A DNA stretch of 35,914 nucleotides from CAYXDO01 sp964463485 (GTDB taxonomy: Bacteria > Myxococcota > Kuafuiibacteriia > Kuafuiibacteriales > Kuafuiibacteriaceae). Numbering within the stretch: position 1 is the first letter of the stretch; each line of letters begins with the position of its first letter. The DNA lies in NCBI GenBank assembly GCA_964463485.1, contig CAYXDO010000108.1:1-35914 (forward strand), given 5' to 3'. A program made the translations under genes and the position numbers. Below, in pieces: positions 34,185 through 35,914 of this stretch. Below the pieces are notes generated by a model, which did no database searches, had not been told where the DNA came from, and was given only the letters and a program-made list of their open reading frames with translations.

Positions 34185-35189
34185 TCAGCGCCTCGCCTTC
34201 TCGGCCTTCAAGCGCGCGAGCTCCTCGTCGACGGTGAGCTTGCCCCGCGAGGCTGCGGCGAGTGCGCTCTCCGAAACCTTGTCGGCCTTGTCGGCCTTGT
34301 CGGCCTTGTCGGCCTTGTCGGCCTTGTCGGCCTTGTCGACGAGGGGCTTGGCCTCGAGGGAAGCAGGCTGCGACTCGCGCGACGGCAAGGGAGGAGGCGG
34401 CGAATCGAGCGACTGCCGAACCCAACGAGCGTAAAGCGCCGAGGCCCGGAACTTCTCCTCCCAGGCTCGCGCGTCAGTGAGCACGCGATAAATCGCGGCG
34501 TTGTCCTTCACGCCGAAAAAAGTCAGCGCTTCGTTCGGAGGTCCTGCGTACACGAGGCGGCCGGCCGCCAATATGAGCGCGAGATCGACGACGTCCAGCG
34601 AGGCCAGCACGTGGGTGGTGACGACGGTGATGCGGTTCGCCGTGGTGATCCGTCGAAACATCGCCATCGTGCGCTCCTCGAGCGCCGGATCGAGGCCGCT
34701 CGTAGGCTCGTCGAGGAACAACAGCGGCGGGCTCGCAAGCAGCTCCACAGCCAGGGATACGCGCTTACGCTGACCGCCCGAGAGCTTGCGAACGCGGACC
34801 TTCCGGCGCTCGGTGAGCTCGACGGCCTCGATCACTTCGTCGACACGCGCCTTGCGATCGGCGGCGGCGAATTCCGGCAGGCGGAGCTCCGCGGCATAGG
34901 CGAGCGTGCGCTCCACGGTCAGGCTCGAGTGAACGACGTCGTCCTGAGGTACGAAGCCGATCAAGGTCTTGAGCGCCTCGAAGCTCCCGTAGAGGTCGCG
35001 ACCACAAAGCTCGACGCGCCCCTTGCCCGGGCGAAAGCCATTCATGGACAACATGAGCGTGGACTTTCCGGATCCGGAGGGGCCGAGCAACGCCACGAGC
35101 TGTCCGGCGGCGACGGACAGCGACACGTCCGACAGAATCTTTCTGCCTCCGGACTCGTACGCGAGGCCTCGCACGTCGAGGCGATACAC
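34185..35189 (-). CDS. ABC transporter ATP-binding protein (ABCG-like)
   Basis: A 334-residue ATPase. GTG 35189 is preferred (MYRLDVRGLAYESGG begins the domain); TTG 35204 is also in frame. Motifs: Walker A GPSGSGKST (36-44), Q-loop Gln82 (FVPQDD), signature LSGGQRKR (136-143), Walker B LLFLDE (156-161), and the switch His in VVTTHVLASLD. VSLAVELLASPPLLFLDEPT and SGLDP are typical of the ABCG/white type. After about residue 245 comes an unusual C-terminal extension: a proline stretch, six DKA triplets and a charged helix (DEELARLKAEKARR). ABCG-type half-transporters usually have ATPase and membrane domain on one chain; here they are separate, coupled genes. Confidence 0.92.
   Translation of the reverse strand: MYRLDVRGLAYESGGRKILSDVSLSVAAGQLVALLGPSGSGKSTLMLSMNGFRPGKGRVELCGRDLYGSFEALKTLIGFVPQDDVVHSSLTVERTLAYAAELRLPEFAAADRKARVDEVIEAVELTERRKVRVRKLSGGQRKRVSLAVELLASPPLLFLDEPTSGLDPALEERTMAMFRRITTANRITVVTTHVLASLDVVDLALILAAGRLVYAGPPNEALTFFGVKDNAAIYRVLTDARAWEEKFRASALYARWVRQSLDSPPPPLPSRESQPASLEAKPLVDKADKADKADKADKADKADKVSESALAAASRGKLTVDEELARLKAEKARR
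34281..34334 (-). repeat. 9-bp microsatellite, six perfect copies, inside ABC ATPase gene
   Basis: Six identical copies of GTCGGCCTT (plus strand) encode (AspLysAla)6 in the C-terminal extension of the ABC ATPase. A partial unit (GTCG) follows at 34335 and CTT precedes at 34278-34280. Perfect identity suggests recent expansion; any gain or loss of units keeps the frame. Confidence 0.92.
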
Positions 35190-35601
35190 GTGGACACGAT
35201 ACAATGAATTCGAGGCTCGAGCCGAAGATCGCTGCTACGCTAGGGACACGTGAGCTCGATCGTCGAGCCCTTCGTGCCCGCGAAACGGACCAGCGTATTG
35301 GATCGAGATCCAAAATACTCCTCGGCCTCGCTCGCGGCCTGCTTCCTCGCGACTTCGCAGAAGTCGGCCGACGAATAACGCACCTCATTCGATCCGGCCG
35401 ATGGATCGAGGCAAAGCGTGTTTGGCTCCCTTCAGCAGCTCGATCCCGATGGCTCCCGTCTGCTGAGCGAGCCGTGGTTGGCGGCTCACCTCCACTATTG
35501 GGTGCGCGGGCGCTGACGCGGGCCGGCGGTCGGTCTCCAGGACGCCGATCCCGCGAGCCCAGCACCCTCGAGGACCCGTTGCCGGACGCCGTTCACCAAA
35601 G
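35190..35601. other. 412-bp region without a convincing gene; contains a palindrome
   Basis: I see no open frame here that looks like a protein; the overlapping long frames on both strands are Arg/Ser/Pro-rich and match nothing. TTGGATC at 35298-35304 and GATCCAA at 35307-35313 form a 7-bp inverted repeat with a 2-bp spacer, extended by AAT/ATT-like flanks. It lies about 110 bp upstream of the transporter genes and could be an operator, but this rests on symmetry alone. Confidence 0.4.
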
Positions 35602-35914
35602 TCAGCAGGGCCCACTGGTCAGACGAGCATTGCCGGAGGGCGAAAGCGGAGAGTCTCGTCCGAGGCTCACGAGGGTTGCAACGTCACCGGTCGTGGACAG
35701 GGCCGAGACTGCGGCGACGGCGAGCGCGAACCCGGACCGGAGCGCCGTCATTCCTGCCAGCCCCAGCCCGAACCCGAGCATGTCGACGGCGAAATCGAGA
35801 ATGAGTCCCAACGCGCCGGAGCTTACGTCGAGCCCCATGATATGCAGTGTCGCGAGATAGATAATCTCTTTCTCCCAAAGTTCGCGCACGATCTGGCAAG
35901 ACTTTGGACGCGAA
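35602..35914 (-). CDS. possible partial membrane protein at the window edge
   Basis: The minus frame is open from the window edge to its stop at 35602. It reads ELWEKEIIYLATLHIMGLDV, then LGLILDFAVDMLGFGLGLAG and a further hydrophobic stretch (SGFALAVAAVSALS), ending in a polar tail. Two hydrophobic segments suggest a membrane protein, and the frame may begin outside the window or at GTG 35889. I do not recognise a family. The plus-strand frame over the same bases looks like low-complexity shadow. Coding status is uncertain. Confidence 0.35.
   Translation of the reverse strand, partial: SRPKSCQIVRELWEKEIIYLATLHIMGLDVSSGALGLILDFAVDMLGFGLGLAGMTALRSGFALAVAAVSALSTTGDVATLVSLGRDSPLSPSGNARLTSGPC

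Noticed and set aside
35204..35860. 218-residue plus-strand open frame at the right end
   Set aside because: Arg/Ser/Pro-rich without recognisable features; the opposite frame at 35602-35914 has hydrophobic segments and is the better, though weak, candidate.

Overview
The window looks like a chromosomal piece of a high-GC member of the Myxococcota (Polyangia-like). The pointers are the very large number of predicted lipoproteins, FG-GAP/VCBS-repeat and choice-of-anchor-D-like surface proteins, a huge PEGA-tailed Ser/Thr kinase, frequent GTG starts and long chains of overlapping genes. This is inferred from gene content; there is no rRNA or other marker here. I saw no tRNA, rRNA, CRISPR array, insertion sequence or phage gene.

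Layout. 1-249: end of a gene made of 9-residue repeats. 335-467: a 133-bp palindromic intergenic repeat. 481-8392: a lipoprotein, a CPBP membrane protease (minus), a large choice-of-anchor/VWA-like lipoprotein (minus), a small lipoprotein (minus), a dimethylargininase (minus) and a second large lipoprotein (minus). 8481-10622: prolyl oligopeptidase lipoprotein (minus). 10771-16589 (plus): a small conserved protein, a frameshifted retropepsin-like protease, a DUF1285-like protein and a three-gene formate dehydrogenase locus. 16740-22101 (minus): a formyltransferase translationally coupled to a 1473-residue kinase; 22228-23499 (plus) is a divergent secreted HEAT-like protein. 23523-31436 (minus): five tightly coupled genes encoding a TPR-like protein, two large FG-GAP lipoproteins, a SPOR protein and a degenerate RmlD-like protein. 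31676-32965: a divergent Cys-rich surface protein. 32976-35189 (minus): an ABCG-like ATPase, its permease and a small anchored protein. 35190-35914: mostly non-coding, with a possible partial membrane protein at the edge.

The most striking element is the formate dehydrogenase. The catalytic gene reads through an in-frame TGA at 12178-12180, exactly where the active-site Sec/Cys lies. A 7-bp stem with a GGTCT loop, the hallmark of a bacterial SECIS, starts 11 nt after the TGA. The gene is therefore a selenoprotein, not a broken gene, and gene callers would cut it at 12180 or start it at 12211. Its N-terminal [4Fe-4S] domain is absent and sits instead at the C-terminus of the ferredoxin-like subunit (15663-16589). 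A NuoE-NuoF fusion (13849-15666) provides FMN and NAD(H) binding. Together they should form a soluble NAD-linked, molybdenum- or tungsten-dependent formate dehydrogenase in which one cofactor domain is split across two polypeptides.

The second region worth attention is the five-gene envelope operon at 23523-31436 with its divergent Cys-rich partner. It has no function I can name and ends in an SDR-fold protein that has lost both its NAD-binding glycines and its YxxxK motif and carries a 39-bp minisatellite.
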